A stretch of DNA of 64,000 nucleotides. Source: Microcella indica. Lineage in GTDB: Bacteria; Actinomycetota; Actinomycetes; Actinomycetales; Microbacteriaceae. The stretch covers positions 868,001 to 932,000 of the forward strand of contig NZ_CP058670.1 in NCBI RefSeq assembly GCF_013414345.1, written 5' to 3'. A program made the position numbers and the translations under genes. Shown here in pieces: positions 55,971 through 64,000 of this stretch (position 1 is its first letter; each line of letters begins with the position of its first letter). The notes under the pieces are model-generated. The model ran no database searches, was not told the origin of the DNA, and saw only the letters and a list, made by a program, of their open reading frames with translations.

Positions 55971-57407
55971 ATGAGCACGCGCATCCTGCAGAACTTCATC
56001 GATGGCCAGTACGTCGGGAGCACGGCGGAGGCCCACACCGAGCTCGTGGACCCGGCGACGGAGGAGGTGTACGCCCACTCCCCGGTGAGCACGCCCGGCG
56101 AGATCGACGCAGCCTACGCCGCCGCCGAGCGGGCGTTCGCCGCGTGGGGTCGCACGACGCCGGGGGAGCGTCAGCTCGCGCTCTTCCGCCTCGCCGATGC
56201 TGTCGAGAGGCGGGCTGACGAGTTCGCCGACCTCGAGTCCCACGACACCGGCAAGCCTCGTGCGAGCCTCGTCGCCGACGAGATCGACCAGTCGGTCGAC
56301 CAGCTGCGCTTCTTCGCCGGTGCCGCGCGCGACCTCGAGGGCCGTTCGGCCGGGGAGTACCTCGCGGGCCACACCTCGTGGGTGCGCCGCGAGCCGATCG
56401 GCGTCGTCGGGCAGGTCACGCCGTGGAACTACCCGCTCAACATGGCGGTGTGGAAGATCGCCCCGGCGATCGCGGCGGGCAACACGGTCGTGCTCAAGCC
56501 CTCCGACACGACACCCCAGTCGACGCTCCTGCTCGCCGAGGTCGCGGCCGAGTTCCTGCCGGCAGGTGTGCTCAACGTCGTCGTGGGCGACCGCGGCACG
56601 GGTGCGGCTCTCGTCGAGCATCCGACGCCTCAGATGGTTGCGATCACGGGATCGGTGCGCGCCGGCATGGCCGTTGCCCAGTCCGCTGCGCAGAACCTCA
56701 AGCGCGTGCACCTCGAGCTCGGCGGCAAGGCGCCCGCGATCGTCTTCCCCGACGCGGACCCCGAGGCGGTCGCGGAGGGCCTCGTGCTCGCCGGCTACTT
56801 CAACGCTGGCCAGGACTGCACCGCGGCGACGCGCGTGATCGTGCACGAGTCCGTGCACGACGCCGTCGTCGAAGCCCTCGCCGCCCGCGCGCGGTCGCAC
56901 GCCCGCACCGGCGCGCCCCACGAGGAAGGCATCCTCTACGGCCCCCTCAACAACGCGAACCAGCTCGCCCAGGTCGCCGGCGTCGTCGACCGTCTGCCCC
57001 GCCACGCCGACATCGTCACGGGCGGCCGTCGGCAGGGCGAGAAGGGCTACTTCTACGAGGCGACGATCGTCACCGGCATGCGGCAGGAGGACGAAGCGGT
57101 GCAGGAGGAGATCTTCGGCCCCGTGCTCACCGTGCAGACCTTCCGGGACGAGGCCGAGGCCCTCGCGCTTGCCAACGGCGTGCGCTATGCGCTCGCCGCC
57201 TCCGTGTGGACGAGCGACCACGCGCGCGCCCTTCGGCTGTCGCGCGACCTCGACTTCGGCTGCGTGTGGATCAACACTCACATCCCCTTCGTCTCCGACA
57301 TGCCGCACGGCGGTTTCAAGCACTCCGGATACGGCAAGGACCTCTCGCAGTACGGCTTCGAGGACTACACGCGGCTCAAGCACGTCATGAGCTTCCTCGG
57401 GGAATAG
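55971..57407 (+). CDS. aldehyde dehydrogenase, gamma-aminobutyraldehyde type
   Basis: A 478-residue NAD(P)-dependent enzyme: Asn153 (PWNYP), general base Glu249 (ELGGKAP) and nucleophile Cys283 (GQDCTAATR) are all in place. The GQDCTA context and the neighbours suggest oxidation of 4-aminobutyraldehyde or a related aminoaldehyde to GABA. The open frame upstream is a shadow of lrp. It is followed four bases later by the FHA gene, which need not be functionally linked. Confidence 0.92.
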   Translation: MSTRILQNFIDGQYVGSTAEAHTELVDPATEEVYAHSPVSTPGEIDAAYAAAERAFAAWGRTTPGERQLALFRLADAVERRADEFADLESHDTGKPRASLVADEIDQSVDQLRFFAGAARDLEGRSAGEYLAGHTSWVRREPIGVVGQVTPWNYPLNMAVWKIAPAIAAGNTVVLKPSDTTPQSTLLLAEVAAEFLPAGVLNVVVGDRGTGAALVEHPTPQMVAITGSVRAGMAVAQSAAQNLKRVHLELGGKAPAIVFPDADPEAVAEGLVLAGYFNAGQDCTAATRVIVHESVHDAVVEALAARARSHARTGAPHEEGILYGPLNNANQLAQVAGVVDRLPRHADIVTGGRRQGEKGYFYEATIVTGMRQEDEAVQEEIFGPVLTVQTFRDEAEALALANGVRYALAASVWTSDHARALRLSRDLDFGCVWINTHIPFVSDMPHGGFKHSGYGKDLSQYGFEDYTRLKHVMSFLGE

Positions 57408-57411
57408 ACCC

Positions 57412-58008
57412 GTGGCGTCCACGATCGAGCCCGAGGACGAGGACACCGTCCTGCGGGAGCGCCCCCCAGCACTCGGAGCGGGAGGCGCAGCCGCGGAGCA
57501 TCCCGTCGCCGACGTCGAGGACACCGTGATCGGGCTCATCCAGCCGCACGCCCCGGCCCGCGACCGATCGATGCTCTCCTCGCCGGCGCCGACCGCACCT
57601 CTGCCCTCTCACGATCTCCCGCCCGAGCCCGCCGGACCCGAGCCCGAGCGCACGCCCACGATCTGGGCGGTGCGCATCCGCGGCACCGACCTCACGATCC
57701 CCCTCGACCGACCGGCGATCATCGGTCGTCACCCGAGCGCGGCACGCATCGACGAGATTCCGCAGCCTCGTCGCGTGCAGATCCCGGCGGAGCACCGGGA
57801 TGTCTCGGCGCGCCACGCCCGCATTGAGCAGCTCGGCGACACCCTCGTCGTGACCGACCTCGGTTCGACGAACGGCATCGACGTACACTGGTCGGAGGGG
57901 CCGGTGCGCCGGCTCCGCCCGGGCGAGACGAGTGTCGTCCTGCCCGACGCCGTCGTCGCGATCGGCGATGCCGTCGTCGTCGACTTCGTGGCCGCGGCGA
58001 CTCCCTGA
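57412..58008 (+). CDS. FHA-domain protein
   Basis: A 198-residue cytoplasmic protein. A proline-rich, disordered N-terminus (about 1-82) holds two similar motifs, DEDTVL (Thr12) and VEDTVI (Thr38). The FHA domain follows with its phosphothreonine-binding residues: GR (105-106), SARH (132-135) and STNG (152-155). The downstream kinase could phosphorylate the threonines and the FHA domain could then bind them, as in GarA/OdhI; this is an inference. GTG 57412 follows the aldehyde dehydrogenase stop by four bases. Confidence 0.88.
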   Translation: MASTIEPEDEDTVLRERPPALGAGGAAAEHPVADVEDTVIGLIQPHAPARDRSMLSSPAPTAPLPSHDLPPEPAGPEPERTPTIWAVRIRGTDLTIPLDRPAIIGRHPSAARIDEIPQPRRVQIPAEHRDVSARHARIEQLGDTLVVTDLGSTNGIDVHWSEGPVRRLRPGETSVVLPDAVVAIGDAVVVDFVAAATP

Positions 58009-58048
58009 CGCCGCGCGGCGCCAGCACCCTCGATCGACCGGAGTACCC

Positions 58049-58855
58049 GTGACCGCCCTCGGACGCAGCAGCGTGCGCCACACCGTGGCCCTGCCCGGCC
58101 ACGGTGGAACGGTCGAGCTCTCCTGGCACGGTGTGACCCACACGGGCTACCGGCGAGCGGCCAACGAAGACAGCTATCTCGCCGATGTGCCGCTCTTCGC
58201 CGTCGCGGACGGCATGGGCGGCCACTCGCACGGCGACCGGGCGAGCGACGCCGTCGTGCGTCGGCTGCAGGCGTGCGTCGAGGGCGACTTCGTGGGCATC
58301 GAGCGCGTGCAGCAGGCGCTGCACCTCGCGACGTGGGACATCCACCACCTCGACGAGGAGGAGCGCGGCATCGGCACGACCGTCACGGGCGCCGGTCTCG
58401 ATGTGCTCGACGGCGGCGCGGTGTTCCGCGTCTTCAACGTCGGCGACTCGCGCGTCTACCGCTTCCAGGGCAATGAACTCACGCAGGTCACGCGCGATCA
58501 CTCGGTCGTGCAGGAGCTCGTGGACGCCGGGCAGATTCTCGCGGCGGACGCAGAGGCGCATCCCGAATCTAACGTCATCACGCGCGCCGTCGGCTTCTCC
58601 CTCGAACCGGAGGCCGATCTCACGACCGTGCCCCTCGCGCCGGGCCTGCGGCTCCTGCTGTGCTCTGACGGGCTCACGAAGGAGCTTCCCGCCGAGCGGA
58701 TCCGCCTGCACCTCGCCGCACGCCTGAGCGCCCGCGAGACCGCCAACGCGCTCCTGGATGCCGCACTCGCGCAGGGCGGACGGGACAACATCACCATCAT
58801 CGTCATCGACGTCGTGCACGCTCCGACGTCATCCCCGTCGGAATCCCTAGACTGA
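58049..58855 (+). CDS. PP2C-type serine/threonine phosphatase
   Basis: A 268-residue metal-dependent phosphatase: NEDS (Asp41), DGMGG (54-58), GDSR with the second metal ligand (in VGDSRVY) and the C-terminal GRDNIT. No membrane helix is present, so it is cytoplasmic. It is expected to reverse phosphorylation by the kinase encoded next. GTG 58049 has a GGAG site five bases upstream. Confidence 0.94.
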   Translation: MTALGRSSVRHTVALPGHGGTVELSWHGVTHTGYRRAANEDSYLADVPLFAVADGMGGHSHGDRASDAVVRRLQACVEGDFVGIERVQQALHLATWDIHHLDEEERGIGTTVTGAGLDVLDGGAVFRVFNVGDSRVYRFQGNELTQVTRDHSVVQELVDAGQILAADAEAHPESNVITRAVGFSLEPEADLTTVPLAPGLRLLLCSDGLTKELPAERIRLHLAARLSARETANALLDAALAQGGRDNITIIVIDVVHAPTSSPSESLD

Positions 58856-58901
58856 CGTACGCGCCGTACTGCGGCGAGGGCCGTCTGGGGAGGGGGTAGT
58901 C

Positions 58902-60299
58902 ATGGTTCGACGTCGACCGTCCGACCCTCCGATCCTGCCCGGGTTCAGCCACGTGCGCGTACTCGGCTCGGGTGGCTTCGCCGATGTCTTCCTGTACGAG
59001 CAGAACATGCCCAGGAGGCAGGTCGCCGTGAAGGTGCTGCTCTCGGACGTCGTGACGGAGCATGTGCGGCAGATGTTCCAGGTCGAGGCGAACCTCATGG
59101 CGCAGCTCTCGAGCCACCCGAGCATCCTCACCGTCTACCAGGCCAGCATCTCCGCCGACGGCCGGCCGTACCTCGTCATGGAGCTGTGCTCGGCGCAGCT
59201 CGCCACCCGGTATCGCGCCGAGCGCATTCCCGTGGCCGAGGTGCTCGGCATCGGGGTGCGCATCGGCGGCGCGATCGAGACCGCGCATCGCCAGGGCGTC
59301 CTGCACCGCGACATCAAGCCCTCCAACATCATGCTCACCGCCTACGGCCACCCCGTGCTGAGCGACTTCGGCATCGCCTCCTCGCTCAGCGCCGCCTCCA
59401 CGCAGGAGAGCGTGGGAATGTCGATTCCATGGTCGGCTCCCGAGGTGCTGCTCGACGAGACGACCGGCTCGGTGCAGAGCGAGGTCTGGTCGCTCGCCGC
59501 GACGCTCTACACGCTCCTGGCGGGCCGCTCGCCCTTCGAGGTCGTGGACGGCTCGAACGCCTCCGAGGCTCTCATCGGTCGCATCAGTCGGGCACGCGTG
59601 CCCGCCCTCGACCGCGACGACGTGCCGGAGTCGCTCGAGGCAGTGCTGCGGCGCGCGATGAACCGGGCCCCGGCGCGACGCCACTCGACCGTGCTGGAGC
59701 TCGTGCGCGACCTCCAGCGCATCGAGGCGGAGCTCGGTCTCACGCCCACGCAGGCCGACGTCGCGATGGATGACTGGGCGATCGCGAGTGCGGGCAACCC
59801 CCATGACCGCACGATCGTGCGAGCGGCGGCGGGCAAGCCTGCCGGGGGTACGCGCGGTCGCCGCCTGCGTCGGCGTCGAGCTGTCGCCGCAGCCGTCTCC
59901 GAGCCGGAAGGCGCCTCACCGCGCACCGCGGGGGCACGGCGCGCGCGCCAGTCGCGCATGATCGCGGCGGCGCTGCTCGTCATCGCGATCGTCGTGGTCG
60001 GCCTCGGCGCCACCGCGACGCTCTCGGCGCTCCAGGCTGCCGACGGCGGTCTGCCGCGGGTGAGCAACGTCGAGGCAGAGCGCTCGGGGTCGACCATCAT
60101 CTTCTCCTGGAACGACCCGGGCCTGTCCGAGGGAGACGCGTATCAGGTGCGGGTCGACGGTGGTGCCACGACCCTGCAGCGCACCGCCGAGTTCGCGGTC
60201 GCCGTCGTCGAGGGCGACACCGTGTGCGTCACCGTGAGCGTCGCGCGCGAGGGGCGCGTGGGCGCGCCGAGCGACGAGAAGTGCGCGGTCGCGGAGTGA
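58902..60299 (+). CDS. transmembrane serine/threonine protein kinase
   Basis: A 465-residue receptor-like kinase: glycine loop LGSGGFADV (21-29), Lys44, Glu63, catalytic HRDIKPSN (135-142) and DFG (155-157); then an Arg/Ala linker (about 290-350), one membrane helix (353-377) and an 88-residue outer domain with a fibronectin-III-like pattern and two cysteines. It lacks PASTA repeats, so it is not a PknB orthologue. It lies between the phosphatase and a giant extracellular repeat protein, which suggests outside-in signalling. GGGGAGGGGG precedes the ATG. Confidence 0.94.
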   Translation: MVRRRPSDPPILPGFSHVRVLGSGGFADVFLYEQNMPRRQVAVKVLLSDVVTEHVRQMFQVEANLMAQLSSHPSILTVYQASISADGRPYLVMELCSAQLATRYRAERIPVAEVLGIGVRIGGAIETAHRQGVLHRDIKPSNIMLTAYGHPVLSDFGIASSLSAASTQESVGMSIPWSAPEVLLDETTGSVQSEVWSLAATLYTLLAGRSPFEVVDGSNASEALIGRISRARVPALDRDDVPESLEAVLRRAMNRAPARRHSTVLELVRDLQRIEAELGLTPTQADVAMDDWAIASAGNPHDRTIVRAAAGKPAGGTRGRRLRRRRAVAAAVSEPEGASPRTAGARRARQSRMIAAALLVIAIVVVGLGATATLSALQAADGGLPRVSNVEAERSGSTIIFSWNDPGLSEGDAYQVRVDGGATTLQRTAEFAVAVVEGDTVCVTVSVAREGRVGAPSDEKCAVAE

Positions 60300-60306
60300 T
60301 CACCCC

Positions 60307-63300
60307 ATGCGACTGAGAGTGCCGGTTCGACGCTCGACCCTCATCACCGGGGTCGGCGCATCCCTCGTCGCCGCGCTCGTCGCGACGCTCGCCGTCATCG
60401 CCCCCGGTTTCGAGACCCAGCGCGTCGACCTCGACGACGGCTCTCTGTGGATCGCGAGCGGTGAGCGCCAGACGGTGGGTCGCGCCAACCTGCAGATCGG
60501 CCTTCTCGACTCCGTCGTCGAGAGCGGCGGGTCGCAGCTCGACATCCTGCAGGACAACGACGAGGTGATCGTCGTGGACGCGGTGAACGCGACGGCCGAC
60601 ATCCTCGACGTCGCCAGGTCCGAGGTGCGCGAGACGGTGCCGCTGCCGCCGGACGGCGCCTCGGTGCGCGCGGTCGCGGATTCCATGGTCGTGCACAGTG
60701 CGAGCACCGGGGAGACCTGGGTCGTTCCCCGCCTCGGCTTCGACGAGTTCGATGCCGCCTCGAGCGCGTCGTTCGTGTTCGGCGCTGGATCGGCGCTCGC
60801 CGAGGAGGAGGGGTACGGCGTCGTCGTCGTGGCTCCGGAGGCGGGAGAGGTCTACCGCCTTCTGCCCGATCGCACCGATCGGGTCGAGCAGACCTGGGCG
60901 ATCGACATCGACGCATCCGCTGACGCCGCGATCACGATCGTCGGAGACTCGTGGGTCGTGCTGGATCGCGACGAGCGGGTGCTCATCACGGCGGATCGCC
61001 GCATCCCTCTCGATGGCGTCGTGCCGCCGGGGTCGACCCTCGCACTGCCGGCGCCGACGCCGCAGGGCCCGGGGCTTCTGCTCGCGCACGACGGCGGCCT
61101 GGTCGAGGTGCTGCTCGACTCGGGCGAGTCGCGCTCGCTCGCGGCCGACCGATCCGGTGCTCCTGCCTCGCCCGTGAGGGTGGGCGAGTGCTCCTATGCC
61201 GCGTGGACGGATGGCAGCGCCTGGCGGCGCTGCGGCTCGGTGGCCGATGCGCTCGCCCTGCAGGGGATGAGCCCCGCCGCCTTGCTGCGGTTCGAGGTGC
61301 GCGACGACCGTCTCGTGCTGAGCGACGCGGCCTCCGGCTCGGCGTGGGCGGTGCAGTCGAACGGCGCGCTCATCGACAACTGGGACGAGCTCATCGTGCA
61401 GGACGAGGACGAGCGCGAAGAGCAGCTCGACGACCTCGATGTGCCCCCGGAGCTCGAGCGCGTGCAGGCTCCGCCCGTCGCCGTGGACGACGAGTTCGGG
61501 GCCCGCCCCGGACGCTCGACCGTGCTGCCGGTTCTGCTCAACGACAGCGACCCGAACGGCGACGTCCTCGCGATCAGCGCCGTCACGCCGATCGAGCCGG
61601 GCATCGGGCGCATCGATCTCGTATCGGAGGGGCAGCAGCTCCAACTCACCCTCGAGCCCTCGGCCGCGGGGCAGATCGAGTTCGACTACACGATCACCGA
61701 CGGCCGCGGCGGCGCCGACTCGGCGCGAGTGACGGTCAGCGTGCGGTCTCCGGATCAGAACGCTCCGCCCGTGCAGGTGCGTGCCTCCCGCACGACCGTC
61801 GCGCAAGGGGGCACGACGACCGCGGCCGTGCTCGGGGAATGGTACGACCCGGACGGCGACCCGATCTACCTCGAGTCGGCCTTCGCACTCGCTCCCGACA
61901 CGGCGACCTTCCGGCCGGACGGCCGGGTGACCTTCTCGGAGGCGGGCGGGGCCGGCGAGGTGCGCGCGGTCGCGCTCTCCGTCTCCGACGGCACTGCGTC
62001 GAGCTCGGGCGAGCTCGCGGTGACGGTGCGCCCCTCCGGTCAGGTGCCCATCATCGCGGAGCCCTTCATGGTGCTCGCGTACGCCGATCAGGAGGTGCGC
62101 GTCGAGCCTCTCATCCACGTGCGAGGAGGCTCCGGCACCATCCGGCTCAGCGCGGTGCCCGACAAGGCGGGCGCGACGATCACGACGAGCCTCGACCGCG
62201 GCACCTTCCGGTTCCGCAGCACCGAGGTGCGCACCCACTACCTCGAGTACGTGGTCACCGACGGCGCGACGACGGCGACGGGGCTCGTGCGCATCGACGT
62301 CGCCGCGCCGCCCGAATCAGGCTTAGCGCCCATCACCGTTCCGAAGACCGCCTTCGTGCGCACCCTCAGCAACAGCACGGTCGCCGTCGCGACGACCGAC
62401 ATCGACCCGACGGGCGGCGTCCTCATCGTCACGGGCATCGTCGACGTGCCCTCCGGGTCGGGCATCCGTGCCGAGATCATCGACCAGCGCGACGTGCGCG
62501 TCACCCTCACGCGTCCGCTCGACACGCCGCAGAGCATCCGCTATCGCATCAGCAACGGCGCCTCAGAGTCGGTCGGCACGATCACGGTCATCGAGATTCC
62601 CCGCCCCGACCGCCAGCAGCCCCCGATCGCGGTCGACGACAGCATCTCGGTGCGCGTCGGCGACGCGGTGTCGATTCCCGTGCTCGACAACGACGAGCAT
62701 CCCGACAATGAGCCCATCACGCTCGCCCCCGACCTCATCAGCGGCCTCGACGGCGAATCGGGCCTGCTGTTCGTCGCGGGCGACCGGCTCCGCTACCTCG
62801 CTCCCGACCAGCCCGGCGACTTCACCGCCGTGTACGAGGTGCTCGGCCCGCTCGGTCAGGAGCGCGCGCAGGCGACCGTCAGCATCCGAGTGCGGGAGGC
62901 GAACGAGGCCACCAACGAGGCTCCCGTCACGAGCACGGTGACCGCGCGCGTCATCGCGGGCGACACCGTCCGCATCCGCATCCCCGTCGACACCATGGAC
63001 CCGGATGGCGACTCGGTGCAGCTGATCGGCCCGGAGACGAGTCCCGAGCGCGGCTCGATCGTCGAGAGCGGGCAGGACTACATCGACTACGAGGCCGGCA
63101 GCTACTCCGCGGGCACCGACAGCTTCCGGTACACCGTCGTCGACGCGCTCGGCGCTCGGGCGAGCGGCACGATCCGGGTCGGCATCAGCCCGCGGCTCGA
63201 GGGGGCCCGCAACCCCGTCGCCAACGACGATGCGGTCGTCGTGCGCCCCGGCGTGACGGTGCTCGTGCCCGTACTCGACAACGACACCGATCCTGACGGC

Positions 63301-64000
63301 TCGCCGCTCGCGGTCGTCGGTGTCGAGCCCAACGACCCCGCGCTCGACGCCGAGGTCGTCGAGGGACGCTTCGTGCGCGTCACGCCGCCTACAGCGCAGG
63401 GGACCTACGGCCTCGTCTACACGATCGAGAACCCGCTCGCGGGCCGCTCGCAGGCCTTCGTGACGGTCACGGTCGATCCGGATGCCCCGCTCACGCCGCC
63501 CGTCGCGCGCGACACCGTGCTCTCCCTGACCGACATCCTCGAGCAGGAGTCCGTCGCCGTCGACGTGCTCGCGCGCGTCTTCTTCTCCGAGGGGGAGACC
63601 GCCGACCTCGGTCTCGAGCTCGTGCCGGGATACGAGTCGGGAGCGGTCATCCAGCCCGACCGCCGCATCCTCGTCGAGGTGCGGGAGGAGCGGCAGATCA
63701 TCCCGTTCCAGGTGGTGCACCCCGACGACCCCGCCGTGCGCTCGACCGCCTTTGTGTGGGTGCCCGGCACCGACGACGCGCTCCCGCAGCTCGACCGGCG
63801 CGCGGAGCGCATCGAGGTCGTGAGCGAGGAGTCGATCCTCATCGACATCAACGACTACGTGATCGCGGTCGGCGGCCAGCCCGTGCGTCTCACCGACACC
63901 GCGACCGTGCAGGCCTCGCGCTCCAATGGGGAGGACCCGGTCGTCGACGAGGACACGCTGCGGTTCACTTCCTCCGACCTGTACTTCGGCCCCGCCTCGC
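60307..64000 (+). CDS. giant Ig/cadherin-like repeat surface protein (3' truncated)
   Basis: The frame is open without a stop from ATG 60307 to the window end, at least 1231 residues. A basic N-terminus and one membrane helix (about 10-32) are followed by a beta-propeller-like region (about 40-370), then a chain of Ig/cadherin-like beta domains. At least three repeats carry the pattern P-x-A-x-DD ... V-L-x-N-D-x-x-P-D/N-G (near 61470, 62620 and 63210), which often binds Ca2+. It starts seven bases after the kinase stop. A role in cell-envelope architecture or adhesion is inferred. Confidence 0.85.
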   Translation, partial: MRLRVPVRRSTLITGVGASLVAALVATLAVIAPGFETQRVDLDDGSLWIASGERQTVGRANLQIGLLDSVVESGGSQLDILQDNDEVIVVDAVNATADILDVARSEVRETVPLPPDGASVRAVADSMVVHSASTGETWVVPRLGFDEFDAASSASFVFGAGSALAEEEGYGVVVVAPEAGEVYRLLPDRTDRVEQTWAIDIDASADAAITIVGDSWVVLDRDERVLITADRRIPLDGVVPPGSTLALPAPTPQGPGLLLAHDGGLVEVLLDSGESRSLAADRSGAPASPVRVGECSYAAWTDGSAWRRCGSVADALALQGMSPAALLRFEVRDDRLVLSDAASGSAWAVQSNGALIDNWDELIVQDEDEREEQLDDLDVPPELERVQAPPVAVDDEFGARPGRSTVLPVLLNDSDPNGDVLAISAVTPIEPGIGRIDLVSEGQQLQLTLEPSAAGQIEFDYTITDGRGGADSARVTVSVRSPDQNAPPVQVRASRTTVAQGGTTTAAVLGEWYDPDGDPIYLESAFALAPDTATFRPDGRVTFSEAGGAGEVRAVALSVSDGTASSSGELAVTVRPSGQVPIIAEPFMVLAYADQEVRVEPLIHVRGGSGTIRLSAVPDKAGATITTSLDRGTFRFRSTEVRTHYLEYVVTDGATTATGLVRIDVAAPPESGLAPITVPKTAFVRTLSNSTVAVATTDIDPTGGVLIVTGIVDVPSGSGIRAEIIDQRDVRVTLTRPLDTPQSIRYRISNGASESVGTITVIEIPRPDRQQPPIAVDDSISVRVGDAVSIPVLDNDEHPDNEPITLAPDLISGLDGESGLLFVAGDRLRYLAPDQPGDFTAVYEVLGPLGQERAQATVSIRVREANEATNEAPVTSTVTARVIAGDTVRIRIPVDTMDPDGDSVQLIGPETSPERGSIVESGQDYIDYEAGSYSAGTDSFRYTVVDALGARASGTIRVGISPRLEGARNPVANDDAVVVRPGVTVLVPVLDNDTDPDGSPLAVVGVEPNDPALDAEVVEGRFVRVTPPTAQGTYGLVYTIENPLAGRSQAFVTVTVDPDAPLTPPVARDTVLSLTDILEQESVAVDVLARVFFSEGETADLGLELVPGYESGAVIQPDRRILVEVREERQIIPFQVVHPDDPAVRSTAFVWVPGTDDALPQLDRRAERIEVVSEESILIDINDYVIAVGGQPVRLTDTATVQASRSNGEDPVVDEDTLRFTSSDLYFGPAS

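Noticed and set aside
60307-64000. Frameshift in the giant repeat protein
   Set aside because: I sampled codon frames near 60307, 61741, 63181 and the window end; all agree, and no stop interrupts the frame.

Overview
The window is dense, very GC-rich chromosomal DNA with short intergenic gaps, many GTG starts and many ATGA/GTGA stop-start overlaps. Gene order and content (GTP-type phosphoenolpyruvate carboxykinase, argS-lysA-hom-thrC-thrB-rho-prfA-prmC, sua5-wecA-atpIBEFHAGDC, FHA/PP2C/Ser-Thr kinase module, Rho with a large disordered insert, short epsilon subunit) point to an actinobacterium of the order Micrococcales, most likely Microbacteriaceae. No prophage, insertion sequence or CRISPR array was seen. 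No stretch over about 300 bases lacks a gene; the largest gap is about 200 bases (14461-14667). Layout: 1-5.6 kb holds a truncated short-chain dehydrogenase, an MFS exporter, uracil-DNA glycosylase, a GNAT acetyltransferase, a lipoprotein and an amidase. 5.5-10.2 kb (minus strand) holds a crotonase, a lipoamide-dehydrogenase-like flavoprotein, a small HEAVH protein, an arginase-fold protein and a membrane protein of the DUF418/DUF1624 type. 10.2-14.5 kb holds a TPM-domain coiled-coil protein next to PspA (envelope stress) and a sigma factor with its membrane partner. 15.2-18.7 kb is a divergent pair, pckG and a RamB-like regulator, around a perfect 20-bp palindrome. 18.7-20.4 kb is a divergent pair of a RimK-type ligase fused to an RCK_C domain and a retropepsin-like protease. 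A tRNA-Arg(CCG), a transglutaminase and a lactate permease follow. 23.2-35.0 kb is the core run argS, an LmeA-like gene, lysA, hom, thrC, thrB, rho, prfA, prmC: arginyl-tRNA charging, lysine and threonine synthesis, transcription termination, translation termination and release-factor methylation. 37.8-48.4 kb continues with sua5, wecA, the ATP synthase operon, a small P-loop kinase and yaaA. Between prmC and sua5 lies about 2.8 kb of accessory DNA: a HEPN/MNT toxin-antitoxin pair whose antitoxin carries its own HTH domain, an alanine-dehydrogenase-family enzyme and a HAD phosphatase with a 13-bp tandem repeat between the last two. 48.5-52.4 kb holds an alkylation-repair operon (ogt-tag), an aldo/keto reductase, a coiled-coil HEMLH protein and TspO. 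52.5-57.4 kb is an amine-catabolism cluster: FAD amine oxidase, class III aminotransferase, Lrp regulator and divergent aldehyde dehydrogenase. 57.4 kb to the end is a signalling operon: FHA protein, PP2C phosphatase, transmembrane Ser/Thr kinase and a giant extracellular Ig/cadherin-like repeat protein that runs off the window. A recurring theme is leaderless promoters: TANNNT followed by 6-8 bases and then the start codon, seen upstream of about a dozen genes. Coordinates of internal starts are my choice from ribosome-binding sites, overlaps and homology boundaries; functions are family-level recognition from the translated sequence, with no database search.
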